Of a DNA stretch of 64,000 bases, positions 1-8,406 are shown piece by piece. The notes under the pieces are model-generated. The model did not search any database and was not told the origin of the DNA. It was given only the letters and a program-made list of their open reading frames with translations. Source of the DNA: UBA7672 sp963738625 (GTDB lineage: Bacteria > Pseudomonadota > Alphaproteobacteria > Caulobacterales > Hyphomonadaceae); NCBI GenBank assembly GCA_963738625.1, contig CAVTXH010000001.1:124001-188000 (forward strand), read 5' to 3'. Within the stretch, counting starts at the first letter, position 1. Each line of letters opens with the position of its first letter. The position numbers and the translations under genes were made by a program.

Positions 1-5
1 TGGCG

Positions 6-584
6 GTGAGCAACGCTGGGGGATTGAATCGCTTCAAGGCTGCGGCGCCGGCCGGTGCGGCCGCGCTCGCCATCGTCGCGGCCATCGCCGGCGGCTCGCT
101 GCTGAGCAACTCTCCGACCACCCGGCTTTCGGCTGAGACACCGGCTGAGACACCGGCTGCGACATCATCCGCCGCGCCGCCGATCGACCCTGCCGCCAAT
201 GTCGCCTCGCGCGCCCCGCAGCCGGGCGGCGCTATACCCGGCGTCGCCTTCGATCAGACGCCCGGGGCGCCGATGCAGATGGACATGGAGATCGTCGTCA
301 AGTTCAAGGACGACGCCAAGGTCAAGGAGATCATCGACGCGTTCTGGAAGGACCAGGCCTCGGCGCGGACAAAATTCAACGCATTCAAGTCCGGCCGTCC
401 GGAATTCGCCGGCCTCAAACTCGACCGGGTGACCTACTCCAACGAACTGGTGTTGGTGCATGACGGCGCAGCGCCGCCCGACCAGCGGCTGGCCGCCATG
501 CGTGCGATGGCGACGAAACTGAAGAATGTCGGTGACATTTCCTATGCCGAGCCGAACATGACGGCTCATCCCGGAGGACAGTGA
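6..584 (+). CDS. Exported or membrane-anchored protein with a subtilase-propeptide-like (I9-like) domain
   Basis: 192 aa from a GTG at the window edge, so the true start may lie upstream. Residues 15-35 form one hydrophobic segment (signal peptide or anchor), followed by a Pro/Ala/Thr-rich linker to about residue 90. The C-terminal 100 residues (IVVKFKD near 97, a helix of small residues, then ISYAEPNMTAHP at the end) resemble the N-terminal propeptide of S8 subtilases, where the V-x-YAEPN motif is typical. No catalytic domain follows. Inference: a stand-alone protease inhibitor or chaperone-like propeptide, perhaps acting on a protease encoded outside the window. It overlaps the next lipoprotein gene by 1 bp, so the two are co-expressed. 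The family match is from motif recognition only. Confidence 0.6.
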   Translation: MSNAGGLNRFKAAAPAGAAALAIVAAIAGGSLLSNSPTTRLSAETPAETPAATSSAAPPIDPAANVASRAPQPGGAIPGVAFDQTPGAPMQMDMEIVVKFKDDAKVKEIIDAFWKDQASARTKFNAFKSGRPEFAGLKLDRVTYSNELVLVHDGAAPPDQRLAAMRAMATKLKNVGDISYAEPNMTAHPGGQ

Positions 585-1165
585 TGAGAGCTTTGGTTCT
601 GGCCAGCGTGATCGCGATCGCGGCTGGCGCATGCAGCAAAGGGCCCCCGCCGGCCGCTGAAGGAGCACCTTCGGGCGAACAGGCCGCCACGCCTGCCGCG
701 GCGGGTCCGCAGGTGGTTGACGCAACGATCAACTGGGACGCTGCGCGCGCCGATCTCGCCAAGCGGCCGAGCGATGCGCCCGCGTCGGTGCAGTCGGTCG
801 GCGCGGAAGGCCCTCCGCCAGTGCCGATGCTGTTGCCTTCGGGCATTGCGCAGACGGCAAGCGACCGGCCTACGCCGCCGGTCGTAACCGCCGACGGCTA
901 TTTCGCGACCTATCACCTGCCCAAGTACGACGCGATCGTGAACGGCTCGAAGCGCGCTTATGCAGCAGCGGGCCAGACGGCGGGCGACAAGAGCGCGATG
1001 AAATTCACCCCGGGCGAGGCCAGCGCGCAGATCGCCTTCTCGCGCTATGGCGCCGACTACCTGATCGAGTTCGAATGCCGTGAAGTGGACGGCGGGGACA
1101 GCTGCGTCACGGAAGCCGAGGCGAAGGAATTCGCCGAAAGCCTGTTCGTCGCACAGACCCAGTAA
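584..1165 (+). CDS. Putative lipoprotein of unknown function
   Basis: 193 aa. I chose the ATG at 584 because a GGAGGA ribosome-binding site at 572-577 is well spaced for it; a GTG one codon upstream is also possible. The N-terminus has a lipoprotein signal ending in AGAC (lipid-modified Cys about 17), then a Pro/Ala-rich linker. The second half, from PPVVTADGYFATYHLP to the end, is a compact mixed domain with two further Cys (ECREVDGGDSC) that could pair in the periplasm. I recognise no family. It sits between the propeptide-like gene and an M23 lipoprotein, which suggests an envelope role. Confidence 0.65.
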   Translation: MRALVLASVIAIAAGACSKGPPPAAEGAPSGEQAATPAAAGPQVVDATINWDAARADLAKRPSDAPASVQSVGAEGPPPVPMLLPSGIAQTASDRPTPPVVTADGYFATYHLPKYDAIVNGSKRAYAAAGQTAGDKSAMKFTPGEASAQIAFSRYGADYLIEFECREVDGGDSCVTEAEAKEFAESLFVAQTQ

Positions 1166-1230
1166 GAGCTGGGCGCAAGAGTTTGGGACCGGGCCTGCCC
1201 CGGATGACGGTGTAAGTGGGGAGAAGCGGG

Positions 1231-2403
1231 ATGAACCTGTCTTCGATGCGTGTGGCGGCCGCGGCGCTTGTGGCGGCTGGAGCCTTGGCGGCGTGCGATG
1301 CGGGCAGCGTGGTGCTGTGGCCGTGGGTGGAGACCGGCGCGAACGACGCGAAGGATCCGAATGCACCGCCGCCTCCCCCGCCGCCGCTGAGCCCGGTCGA
1401 CCCGCTGGACCCCTCGAACGTGAACCCTGAGGACGCGGTCCCCAATCCCAACGCCAATGTCGGCGCGCCGGACGAGGGAACACCCTTCGTCGAGCAACCC
1501 GAAAACCCCGCTGTCGACGTTGGAGATTCAGCGCCGCCGGTGAGCGCGGAAACCGGCGAGCCGTTACCCACCCTGCCGCCCCCGATCGAAGAGGCGTCCA
1601 ACACGACGACGCCAGAGCCTTCGGGACCGGGGCCTTCAACACCCGAACCCTCGCCATCGGAACCGTCGACGCCTGAGCCGAGCGCACCGGCGCCGGTGAA
1701 GCCTTCATTCTACTTCTTCCGCGCGGGCAATCTTGCGCCGAGCAGCGGCACAGGCGCGCTCGAGGCGGCGGCGCTCGTCCCCGACCTGCAATTCCCGATC
1801 AAGGACGCGCCTGCCGTCGCGCAGACGCAGGTCTATCGCTATGGCGGCGGCATCAAGGGCGGCGACCAGTGCGATGCACGCAATTTCAGCGCGCCCTGGC
1901 GCGACAATTACTGCGAGACGCGTTCGACCACCAACACCACGCCCTGGTGCGCCAAGACCGGCGTCCATCTCGGCCAGGATGTCCGCGTCGGTACGCCCGA
2001 AGGCTGCGCCGCGGAGAGGAAGGTCAAGGCCGCGGACCGCACGCGCTATGAAGTGGTGGCCGTGGAAGACGGCGTCATTTCCAACGTCGGCAGCTATTCG
2101 GTCACCCTGCGCGCCAATTCCGGCGGTCGCATCTATCGCTACCTCCACCTCAACATGGCCAAGCTGAAGGTCGCCACAAATCAGAACGTCAAGAAGGGCG
2201 ATGTGATCGGCTACGTCTCCAACGATTTCGGCGGCACGCCGACGACGTTGCACCTGCACTTCGAGATCAAGCTCAATACCGCCGAAAATGGCTGGCAGTA
2301 CGCCCCGCCCTATTCCTCGCTGCTCGAGGCCTACAAGCGCCGCGAGAACAATCCGGGCGAAGCGGTCGCCGACAATTTCGTGGTGGCGACGACGCCGCGA
2401 TAG
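1231..2403 (+). CDS. M23 (LytM-type) peptidase lipoprotein
   Basis: 390 aa. The ATG at 1231 is preceded by GGGGAG at 1218-1223 and gives a clean lipoprotein signal with lipobox LAAC (Cys about 21). Residues about 30-155 are a Pro/Glu/Ser/Thr-rich spacer with repeated PEPS units, suited to reaching peptidoglycan from the outer membrane. The C-terminal domain has the M23 metal ligands: HLGQD (HxxxD) and, near the end, HLHFE (HxH). Both motifs are intact, so an active Zn endopeptidase cutting peptide cross-links is likely, unlike the degenerate activators of the EnvC/NlpD kind. Two internal Cys pairs may form disulfides. Confidence 0.85.
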   Translation: MNLSSMRVAAAALVAAGALAACDAGSVVLWPWVETGANDAKDPNAPPPPPPPLSPVDPLDPSNVNPEDAVPNPNANVGAPDEGTPFVEQPENPAVDVGDSAPPVSAETGEPLPTLPPPIEEASNTTTPEPSGPGPSTPEPSPSEPSTPEPSAPAPVKPSFYFFRAGNLAPSSGTGALEAAALVPDLQFPIKDAPAVAQTQVYRYGGGIKGGDQCDARNFSAPWRDNYCETRSTTNTTPWCAKTGVHLGQDVRVGTPEGCAAERKVKAADRTRYEVVAVEDGVISNVGSYSVTLRANSGGRIYRYLHLNMAKLKVATNQNVKKGDVIGYVSNDFGGTPTTLHLHFEIKLNTAENGWQYAPPYSSLLEAYKRRENNPGEAVADNFVVATTPR

Positions 2404-2427
2404 GACCGGTCCAACGCGGAGGCAATC

Positions 2428-2664
2428 ATGAAGGTTGCTCTCGATGCCGAGCGCCGCACGCGGCTTGTCGCGCATCTGCAAAAGCTGTTCTCGAAGGAAT
2501 TCGACGAGGACCTGAGCGATTTCCGCGCCGAACAGATCATCGACCTGATGCTGCGCACTCTCGGCCCCACGGTCTACAACCAGGCCGTCCAGGACGTGCG
2601 CACGCATTTCCAGGTGAAGCTGGACGATCTCGAAGGCGAAGTCTTCGACGACGGCGACCTCTAG
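2428..2664 (+). CDS. DUF2164 family protein
   Basis: 78 aa, all helical and acidic. The pattern FSKEFDEDLSDFRAEQIIDL followed by LGPTVYNQAVQDV is characteristic of DUF2164, a family of small cytoplasmic proteins of unknown function. It starts 25 bp after the M23 gene, with GGAGG just upstream of the ATG, and may share its transcript. I find no catalytic residues to propose a role. Confidence 0.8.
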   Translation: MKVALDAERRTRLVAHLQKLFSKEFDEDLSDFRAEQIIDLMLRTLGPTVYNQAVQDVRTHFQVKLDDLEGEVFDDGDL

Positions 2665-2762
2665 GCGTACCAGGTTGTGGTCAATGTCACGCCGCTATTG
2701 GCGGAAGCTGCGCTCCCGCGCGTACCTGATCCCACTTATCACTCGGAAGACTGCGCCAAGCC

Positions 2763-2955
2763 CCTCGATCTCCATATGCACCCGGTCTCGGCCGTGAGCC
2801 GCCCCGGCCCATCTCTTCATCGTCAAGAAGAACCTGCCGGTGACCTAACAGATCATCGACCTGATGACCGGCGAACACATGAAGCCGGAATGCAGCGCCA
2901 TCAACCCGGGCAAGCAGGCGCCCATCTCGATGCGCGGCAAAGGATCAAGCCGTTT
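2763..2955 (+). pseudogene. Glutathione S-transferase N-terminal remnant
   Basis: No intact frame is present, but two frames together give a GST thioredoxin-fold N-terminus: LDLHMHPVSAVSR in one frame, then, after a +1 shift around 2800-2810, HLFIVKKNLPVT, a TAA stop at 2846, IIDLMTGEHMKPE and AINPGKQAPI. The order matches the usual GST start (beta strand with HPxS, helix, VDLMTGEH, then the PE-x-L-AINP-x-G-x-VP motif). The rest of the gene is absent. Decayed by a frameshift, a stop and truncation. Confidence 0.6.
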
Positions 2956-3033
2956 GAGCCTTCCCTACGGTGAGCTTGACCGGCGGCGCCAACAGGCCCG
3001 ACCGTCCTTCAAACCCATGCCGGGGAGGCAGGC

Positions 3034-4470
3034 ATCACCACGCATAAGGCGCCCTCGCTGGGAACGAAACTTGCCTACGGTTTCGGCGCGGCCGCGTTCG
3101 GCATCAAGGACACCGGCTTCAGCTATTTCCTCCTGATGTTCTACAGCCAGGTGATCGGACTCGATGCGCGGCTGGTCGGCCTCGCACTTACTGCCGCGCT
3201 CGTGCTCGATGCGATTTCCGACCCCATCGTCGGTTACTGGTCCGACAATTTCCGCTCGCGCTGGGGCCGGCGGCACCTGTTCATGTACGCCTCCGCCATC
3301 CCTATCACCATCAGCTACTTCCTGCTGTGGAGCCCGCCCAGGGGCTGGGATCAGGCGGCTCTGTTCTGGTACATCCTCATCCTCGCCATCCTGACCCGCA
3401 CCTTCCTCACTTTTTTCGAGACGCCCAGCGCCGCGCTCGCGCCGGAACTGTCGCGCGATTATGACGAGCGCTCGACACTGCTTTCATTTCGCACCTTCTT
3501 CGGCTGGACCGGCGGCAACGCCATGACGGTGATGATGTTCTTCATCCTGTTCCCAGCCTTCACCACGCCTGCCGACGCTTCAGGCCAGTTCAATCCCGAA
3601 GCCTATGTTGTCTATGGCTGGATCGCGGCCGGGCTGATCTTCACTTCGATCATCGTCTCCTCCGCCGGCACGCACGGCCATATCGCGCGCCTGACGCAGC
3701 CGCCGGCCCGCCCCCGCCTCACCCTGCCGGCCGTGTTCCGAGAGATGTTCGAGACGCTGTCGAACCGGTCCTTCCTGTCGATCTTCGCAGCCGCCATGTT
3801 CGCCAACGTCGGCGTTGGCCTCGGCAGCGCCCTCTCCGTCTACTTCTCGACCTATTTCTGGCGCTTCGCGCCCATGCAGATCGGTTTCATCACCCTCGCC
3901 GTCTTCGCCTCCGCGCTCGTCGGCGCCGCCCTTGCGCCTGCCCTGACGCGCGCGCTGGGAAAGAAACGCGGCGCGATCATTGCCGGCCTCGCCGGCTTGG
4001 TCATCTCGCCGTCCGTAATCCTGCTGCGCCTGCTCGGGGTGCTGTCGGACGGCAGCGACAGCCTCACCTTCTGGGCCGTCCTCATCCAGGGCCAGCTCTA
4101 CGTGGCAACCGTCGTCTGCTTCCAGGTGCTGATGGCCTCGATGATCGCCGATCTCGTCGAGCAGTCCGAACTCAAGACCGGCCGCCGCTCGGAAGGCGTG
4201 TTCTTCGCAGCCAACACCTTCATCCAGAAGATGACGACAGGCATGGGCGTCATGGTCGCCACACTGGTGCTTGCGCTCGCCGGCTTCCCCGCCGGCGCCA
4301 ATCCATCGGAGGTGCCCGACGCCGTGTTGCACAGCCTGGGCTGGCATTACCTCCCCGCGATGCTCCTGCTTCATCTTGCGACCATCGCCGCGATCCTCAC
4401 CTATTCGCTGAGCCGGCAGGCTCACGAGGAAAACCTACGCAGGCTTGCCGAGGCGCGCGCCACATCGTGA
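3034..4470 (+). CDS. MFS transporter of the glycoside-pentoside-hexuronide (MelB-like) type
   Basis: About 478 aa if translation begins at ATC 3034; the first ATG in frame is 3136. The protein has about 12 hydrophobic helices and the MelB-family loop DPIVGYWSDNFRSRWGRR after helix 2, so cation-coupled uptake of a sugar or similar solute at the inner membrane is likely; the substrate is unknown. Starting at 3136 would cut off the conserved first helix (LAYGFGAAAFGIKDTGFSYF). No ATG, GTG or TTG lies in this frame back to a stop at 2977. A strong ribosome-binding site (GGGGAGG, 3022-3028) sits 5 nt before ATC 3034, so either a rare ATC start or a frameshift or assembly error is present. Confidence 0.8.
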   Translation: MTTHKAPSLGTKLAYGFGAAAFGIKDTGFSYFLLMFYSQVIGLDARLVGLALTAALVLDAISDPIVGYWSDNFRSRWGRRHLFMYASAIPITISYFLLWSPPRGWDQAALFWYILILAILTRTFLTFFETPSAALAPELSRDYDERSTLLSFRTFFGWTGGNAMTVMMFFILFPAFTTPADASGQFNPEAYVVYGWIAAGLIFTSIIVSSAGTHGHIARLTQPPARPRLTLPAVFREMFETLSNRSFLSIFAAAMFANVGVGLGSALSVYFSTYFWRFAPMQIGFITLAVFASALVGAALAPALTRALGKKRGAIIAGLAGLVISPSVILLRLLGVLSDGSDSLTFWAVLIQGQLYVATVVCFQVLMASMIADLVEQSELKTGRRSEGVFFAANTFIQKMTTGMGVMVATLVLALAGFPAGANPSEVPDAVLHSLGWHYLPAMLLLHLATIAAILTYSLSRQAHEENLRRLAEARATS

Positions 4471-4471
4471 A

Positions 4472-4490
4472 CGCCGCTGCCCCAGCGGCG
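4472..4490 (+). terminator. Rho-independent terminator after the MFS gene
   Basis: Perfect 8-bp stem CGCCGCTG/CAGCGGCG with a CCC loop, 1 nt after the MFS stop codon and followed by the T-rich CCTCCTTGTTCTTGCT. Confidence 0.65.
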
Positions 4491-4550
4491 CCTCCTTGTT
4501 CTTGCTAATATCGGCGCGTAGCCTTTGCTCAAGCTTGCGATGAGGTCGCC

Positions 4551-5501
4551 ATGATCGCCGACGCGGTGAAACAGAGATTCGAATCCATCGTCCGTTCGGG
4601 CGAGGGCGACCCGGCTGCCCTCGCCAGGGCGGCTAAACAGGGCGACACGCCGGCGGCTGTCGATCTCGCAGCGCTCTTCGCCCGCGCCGGCTTCGTCGAG
4701 CCCGCCACAATTCTCGATGTCTATGATGCAGCAGCCTGCGGCTGGTTCGGCGACCCCTCGCCCCCCGTCTCGTTGAGCGGCGGCTCGGGCGCGGTCAACC
4801 CTGCTCTCTGGCAGCCTTTCTGGGACTTTCTGGACGACGATACCAAGACGGACGCTGGCAGCTTCACCATGCGCGCCGCCAGTCTCGGCGCGTTTGTCGA
4901 CGAGGATTTTGCAAAGCGAGCAGGCGACGCCAGCCTAGCCTATCCCGGCGTGCCCGATGCAGTAAGACAGGGTTGGCCCGAGAAATTCCAGCTCGCCGAA
5001 CTCGCCGCCTGCCCCAAGGACTCGCTCGGCGCGGAATTCCACCGCCTTATCGTCGACAACAAGTTCGATCTCGAAGTGCTCGACCGCGACGCGCTCGGCC
5101 TGCGCCAACTTCGCCCGCCGCTCGACTATCTCAACGTCCGCATCCTGCAGTGCCACGACCTCTGGCACATAGTCGGCGGTTACCACACCACGGCGCTACA
5201 CGAGGTGGCGATATCCGCTTTCCAGCTCTCGCAGTTCGGCCACAACTATTCGGCGCAATTCCTGGCCTTCATCACCGCTCGCGCCGCGCTGAAGCAGCCA
5301 CAGGGCGCTGTAGGCCTGCTTCTGGAAATCATTCTCTCCGGCTGGCGTCACGGCCGCGGCTCGCCGCAGCTCCTCGGCGTCGACTGGCCGGACGTCTGGA
5401 CCCGTCCAACCGACGAAGTTCGCAGACGTCTCGGCGTCGCCCCTTACCGGTCGCCGTTTCCGCCCGACCTGGTCGAGCAGCTGGAACGCGCGGGCGCCTG
5501 A
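4551..5501 (+). CDS. coq4: Coq4 family ubiquinone biosynthesis protein
   Basis: 316 aa. The signature HDLWHIVGGYHTTALHE fits the Coq4 motif HDxxH-x11-E, which binds a divalent metal. The family supports ubiquinone synthesis; recent work assigns C1 decarboxylation/hydroxylation of the benzoquinone precursor to eukaryotic COQ4. The conserved core is residues about 170-300. The N-terminal 160 residues are longer than the usual 220-270-aa protein and contain a helical segment I do not recognise. The gene stands alone, downstream of a terminator and 97 bp before gpmA. Membrane-associated, cytoplasmic face, by analogy. Confidence 0.8.
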   Translation: MIADAVKQRFESIVRSGEGDPAALARAAKQGDTPAAVDLAALFARAGFVEPATILDVYDAAACGWFGDPSPPVSLSGGSGAVNPALWQPFWDFLDDDTKTDAGSFTMRAASLGAFVDEDFAKRAGDASLAYPGVPDAVRQGWPEKFQLAELAACPKDSLGAEFHRLIVDNKFDLEVLDRDALGLRQLRPPLDYLNVRILQCHDLWHIVGGYHTTALHEVAISAFQLSQFGHNYSAQFLAFITARAALKQPQGAVGLLLEIILSGWRHGRGSPQLLGVDWPDVWTRPTDEVRRRLGVAPYRSPFPPDLVEQLERAGA

Positions 5502-5598
5502 TCGAGAGCCTCGCCATAACCCTCCCGCTTCCCCAACGGTCCCGAACGTGCTTGGAAGCGCCGGGCGGAAGCGATTGGGAAAGTTCAGGAGCGAATAG

Positions 5599-6309
5599 AT
5601 GGCGCAGCTGGCGCTGGTTCGGCACGGTCAAAGCCAGTGGAACCTGGAGGACCGGTTCACCGGCTGGTGGGATGTCGACCTGACGCCGCAGGGCGAGGAA
5701 GAGGCCCGCGCCTCGGGCCGCCTCCTGAAAGCCGCTGGCGTCGATTTCGACCGCTGCTACACTAGCGTCCAAAAGCGGGCCATCCGCACGCTGTGCCTCG
5801 CGCTTGAGCAGATGGACCGCACCTGGCTGCCGGTGACCAAGGACTACCGCCTCAACGAACGCCACTATGGCGGGCTCACCGGCCTCAACAAGAAAGAGAC
5901 TGCGGCCAGGCATGGCGATGCGCAGGTGAAGGTGTGGCGCCGTTCGTTCGACGTGCCGCCGCCGGATCTGGAGCCGGGCTCCGAGTTCGACCTCTCTCGC
6001 GACCCGCGCTATCGCGGCATCGCCATCCCGAAGACCGAAAGCCTCAAGATGACGCTCGCGCGCGTCCTGCCCTACTGGACGGCCGAGATCGCACCGAAAC
6101 TGAAGGCCGGCGAGAACATCCTCATAGCCGCGCATGGCAACAGCCTGCGCGCGATCGTGAAGCACCTGTTCGAAGTTCCGGATTCGGAAATCACCGAGGT
6201 CGAAATTCCGACCGGCGATCCGCTGCTGATCGAGCTCGACGGCAAGCTGAAGGTTCAGTCGGCGCGCTATCTCGACCCAGCGCGCGCCAAGCCGCTGCCG
6301 CCGGCATGA
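5599..6309 (+). CDS. gpmA: 2,3-bisphosphoglycerate-dependent phosphoglycerate mutase
   Basis: 236 aa, typical length. The N-terminal LALVRHGQSQWNLEDRFTGW carries the phospho-acceptor His in RHG. FDRCYTSVQKRAIRT and LNERHYGGLTGLNK are the substrate loops of the dPGM family, and the second catalytic His is in AAHGNSLRAI near residue 180. It interconverts 3- and 2-phosphoglycerate in glycolysis and gluconeogenesis. A GGAG sits before the ATG. The stop overlaps the start of the RibD-like gene by 4 bp (ATGA), so the two are translationally coupled. Confidence 0.93.
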   Translation: MAQLALVRHGQSQWNLEDRFTGWWDVDLTPQGEEEARASGRLLKAAGVDFDRCYTSVQKRAIRTLCLALEQMDRTWLPVTKDYRLNERHYGGLTGLNKKETAARHGDAQVKVWRRSFDVPPPDLEPGSEFDLSRDPRYRGIAIPKTESLKMTLARVLPYWTAEIAPKLKAGENILIAAHGNSLRAIVKHLFEVPDSEITEVEIPTGDPLLIELDGKLKVQSARYLDPARAKPLPPA

Positions 6310-6959
6310 ACAGAGGTGCTCGCATTCGCAATACGGGTGATGAGCGTTTTATGGCGCGGGCGATAGAGCTTGCACGCGCACGGCTCGGCAAGACAGCGCC
6401 CAATCCAGCGGTGGGCTGCGTGATCGTGCGCGGGGAAGCGATCATCGGCGAAGGCGCCACCGGGCATGGCGGCAGGCCGCATGCCGAGGAAGTCGCGCTG
6501 GGCCAGGCGGGCGAGAAGGCGCGCGGCGCGTCGGCCTATGTCAGCCTCGAACCGTGCAATGTGCGCTCGTCGGGTTCGTTGCCGTGCTCGCAGCTTCTCG
6601 TCGAGGCGGGCGTCTCGCGCGTCATCATCGCTTGCGAAGATCCGCATCCGCTTGGCGCGCACGGCGTCTCGCGCCTAGGGGCGGCGGGCGTCGAGGTGAT
6701 GCTGGGCGTGATGCGCGCGGAGGCCGAGGCGCTCAACCGCGGGTTCTTCAAGGCGATCGCGACGGGCCGGCCGTGGCTGGCTATCGATGGCGATCCATCG
6801 ACCTATGACGGCGAGTTCGACCTCGCCCGCAACGAGACCTACGAGGCGGCGCTCGACCGTCTTGGCAAGACGGGCTCCACCCGCATCTTCGTGCGCCCGG
6901 GCACCGCCCTCGCTGCGCAGCTCAACGCATGCGGACTCGTGGACGAAGACAAAAGCTGA
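6306..6959 (+). CDS. RibD-like pyrimidine deaminase, truncated at the reductase half
   Basis: 217 aa. The ATG at 6306 overlaps the gpmA stop. Residues about 10-150 form a cytidine-deaminase-fold domain with the zinc motifs HAEEVAL and SLEPCNVRSSGSLPC (HAE...PCxxxGxxPC), as in the RibD deaminase that converts diaminohydroxyphosphoribosylaminopyrimidine in riboflavin synthesis. Full RibD is about 360-380 aa, with a C-terminal NADPH reductase. Here only a short tail follows (RPWLAIDGD, then about 55 residues ending FVRPGTALAAQLNACGLVDEDKS), with no room for the reductase fold. It may be a deaminase-only paralog, or the main enzyme if the reductase is encoded elsewhere. Confidence 0.75.
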   Translation: MNRGARIRNTGDERFMARAIELARARLGKTAPNPAVGCVIVRGEAIIGEGATGHGGRPHAEEVALGQAGEKARGASAYVSLEPCNVRSSGSLPCSQLLVEAGVSRVIIACEDPHPLGAHGVSRLGAAGVEVMLGVMRAEAEALNRGFFKAIATGRPWLAIDGDPSTYDGEFDLARNETYEAALDRLGKTGSTRIFVRPGTALAAQLNACGLVDEDKS

Positions 6960-6973
6960 AGTTCATAAATGAA

Positions 6974-6999
6974 AACGGGCCGACTTGCGCCGGCCCGTT
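6974..6999 (-). terminator. Terminator of the cold-shock gene, possibly bidirectional
   Basis: Perfect 9-bp stem AACGGGCCG/CGGCCCGTT with an 8-nt loop, between convergent genes. Read on the minus strand the stem is followed by TTTTC, so it mainly terminates the cold-shock transcript; it may also stop the gpmA-ribD transcript. Confidence 0.7.
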
Positions 7000-7050
7000 C
7001 CAGGTATTGTATGCGCGAGGCCTTGGCTCCGCGCTGCGCTATCCCGCGCT

Positions 7051-7260
7051 TCAGATCGGCTGAAGCTGCGTCGCGGCCATTTTGCCGGAGCGCTTGTCTT
7101 TCTCGAGCTCGAAGCTCACACGCTGGCCTTCATTGAGGCCGGCGAGTCCCGCACGCTGGACAGCAGAGATGTGAACGAACACATCGCTTCCGCCAGACTC
7201 GGGCTGGATGAAACCGTAGCCCTTTTGCTCGTTGAACCACTTTACGGTGCCGGTAGCCAT
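7051..7260 (-). CDS. cspA: Cold-shock domain protein
   Basis: 69 aa, the full length of a single cold-shock domain. Both nucleic-acid-binding motifs are present: KGYGFIQPE (RNP1) and DVFVHIS (RNP2). It starts with the usual TGTVKWFNEQKGYGF. Likely an RNA chaperone. The gene is isolated, on the opposite strand to its neighbours, with a long upstream gap of about 330 bp that could hold a regulated 5' leader, and its own terminator. Confidence 0.93.
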   Translation of the reverse strand: MATGTVKWFNEQKGYGFIQPESGGSDVFVHISAVQRAGLAGLNEGQRVSFELEKDKRSGKMAATQLQPI

Positions 7261-7587
7261 GTAGATCTAGTCTTTCGATACGTGTCCTTGGGACCGGGGG
7301 GACCCACGGAACTATTAGAGGACGCTTGCAGCCGCGCCCGGGGGGCCGTCAAACCAGGACTTGTTCGGAAGGCCAGATCCGGAGCTCGATCCAGTTGGGG
7401 ATTGGACCCCAGTAGTCGAGCAAGGAGAGCAACCGAACCTGTTCAGAATTCGACGGCAGAAGCTATTGCATACTGGGGCCTTCTTGAAAAGCTGCGGCCT
7501 AGCGCGTGACATAGAGTTTAGGCTGTTCACGTGACAGCATGTGTCAGGGCCCTTACCCCGGCCTCAACTCTTGCCTAACTGACAGCG
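7261..7587. other. Non-coding gap between divergent csp and ygfZ
   Basis: 327 bp with no frame I believe in. It must contain the promoter and any 5' leader of the cold-shock gene (minus strand) and the promoter of ygfZ (plus). I could not pick out a convincing -35/-10 pair or a conserved RNA fold by eye. Confidence 0.4.
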
Positions 7588-8406
7588 ATGCCCTCGCCTC
7601 AAATCCTCGCCCACCGCTCGATTGTTTCGGTTACCGGCGCCGACGCGGACACGTTCCTGAACGGCATCCTTACAGTGCCCACGACCGGGATCTCGGAACG
7701 CGAAATCCGGTATGGCGGATTGCTGACGGCGCAGGGAAAGGTGATCGCCGACATGCTTGTCGCGCGCGAGGGGGACGCGATCCTGCTCGATTGCGCGGCG
7801 TCAGTCGCAGCGTCACTGGTGAAGCGGCTCACCATGTTCAAGCTGCGCGCCGCCGTCGCCATCGAGGAACGTTTCGATCTCGGTGCGATTGCGTTCGAGG
7901 GCGCCGAAGATCCGCGCAGCGCGCAGGCGCCGCACCGCCGCATCGGCCCGCGTACCTTTGCGGGCGCAGACGATCCTGCGCAGTATCACGCTGCGCGCAT
8001 CATGGCGGGACTACCCGAGCAGGATTTCGATTTCGTCGCCGAGGAGGTCTTCCCCGCCGACATCAACATGGACCTCACCGGCGGCGTCGACTTCAAGAAG
8101 GGCTGCTTTGTCGGCCAGGAAGTCGCCTCGCGCATGAAACGCCGCGGCACGGCGCGCCGCCGCACGCTCAAAGCCCTTGTGCCGCAGGGCGTAGCGGCGC
8201 CTTCGCCGATCTTGGCGGACCACTTCGAAATCGGAATACTGACGTCTGTTTCCGGCGGCGTCGGCCTCGCCCGCGTGCGAATTGACCGGATGGCCGAAGC
8301 ATTGGCGGAAGGCGAAAGCATCACCGTGAACGGCGCGCCGATCACGTTCGACCAGCCCGCCTGGCTGGCGCCTGAACTCGCCGCCCTCAGCGAAGCAAAA
8401 GCATGA
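7588..8406 (+). CDS. ygfZ: YgfZ/GcvT-like folate-binding Fe-S maturation protein
   Basis: 272 aa. A GcvT-like fold with the YgfZ signature KKGCFVGQEVASRMKRRG near residue 170, including the conserved Cys of K-G-C-x-x-G-Q-E. The N-terminus (VSVTGADADTFLNGILT, GLLTAQGKV) is also typical. The family supports folate-dependent repair or assembly of certain Fe-S enzymes. Its stop overlaps the start of tag by 4 bp, so the two and the following small lipoprotein form an operon. Confidence 0.88.
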   Translation: MPSPQILAHRSIVSVTGADADTFLNGILTVPTTGISEREIRYGGLLTAQGKVIADMLVAREGDAILLDCAASVAASLVKRLTMFKLRAAVAIEERFDLGAIAFEGAEDPRSAQAPHRRIGPRTFAGADDPAQYHAARIMAGLPEQDFDFVAEEVFPADINMDLTGGVDFKKGCFVGQEVASRMKRRGTARRRTLKALVPQGVAAPSPILADHFEIGILTSVSGGVGLARVRIDRMAEALAEGESITVNGAPITFDQPAWLAPELAALSEAKA

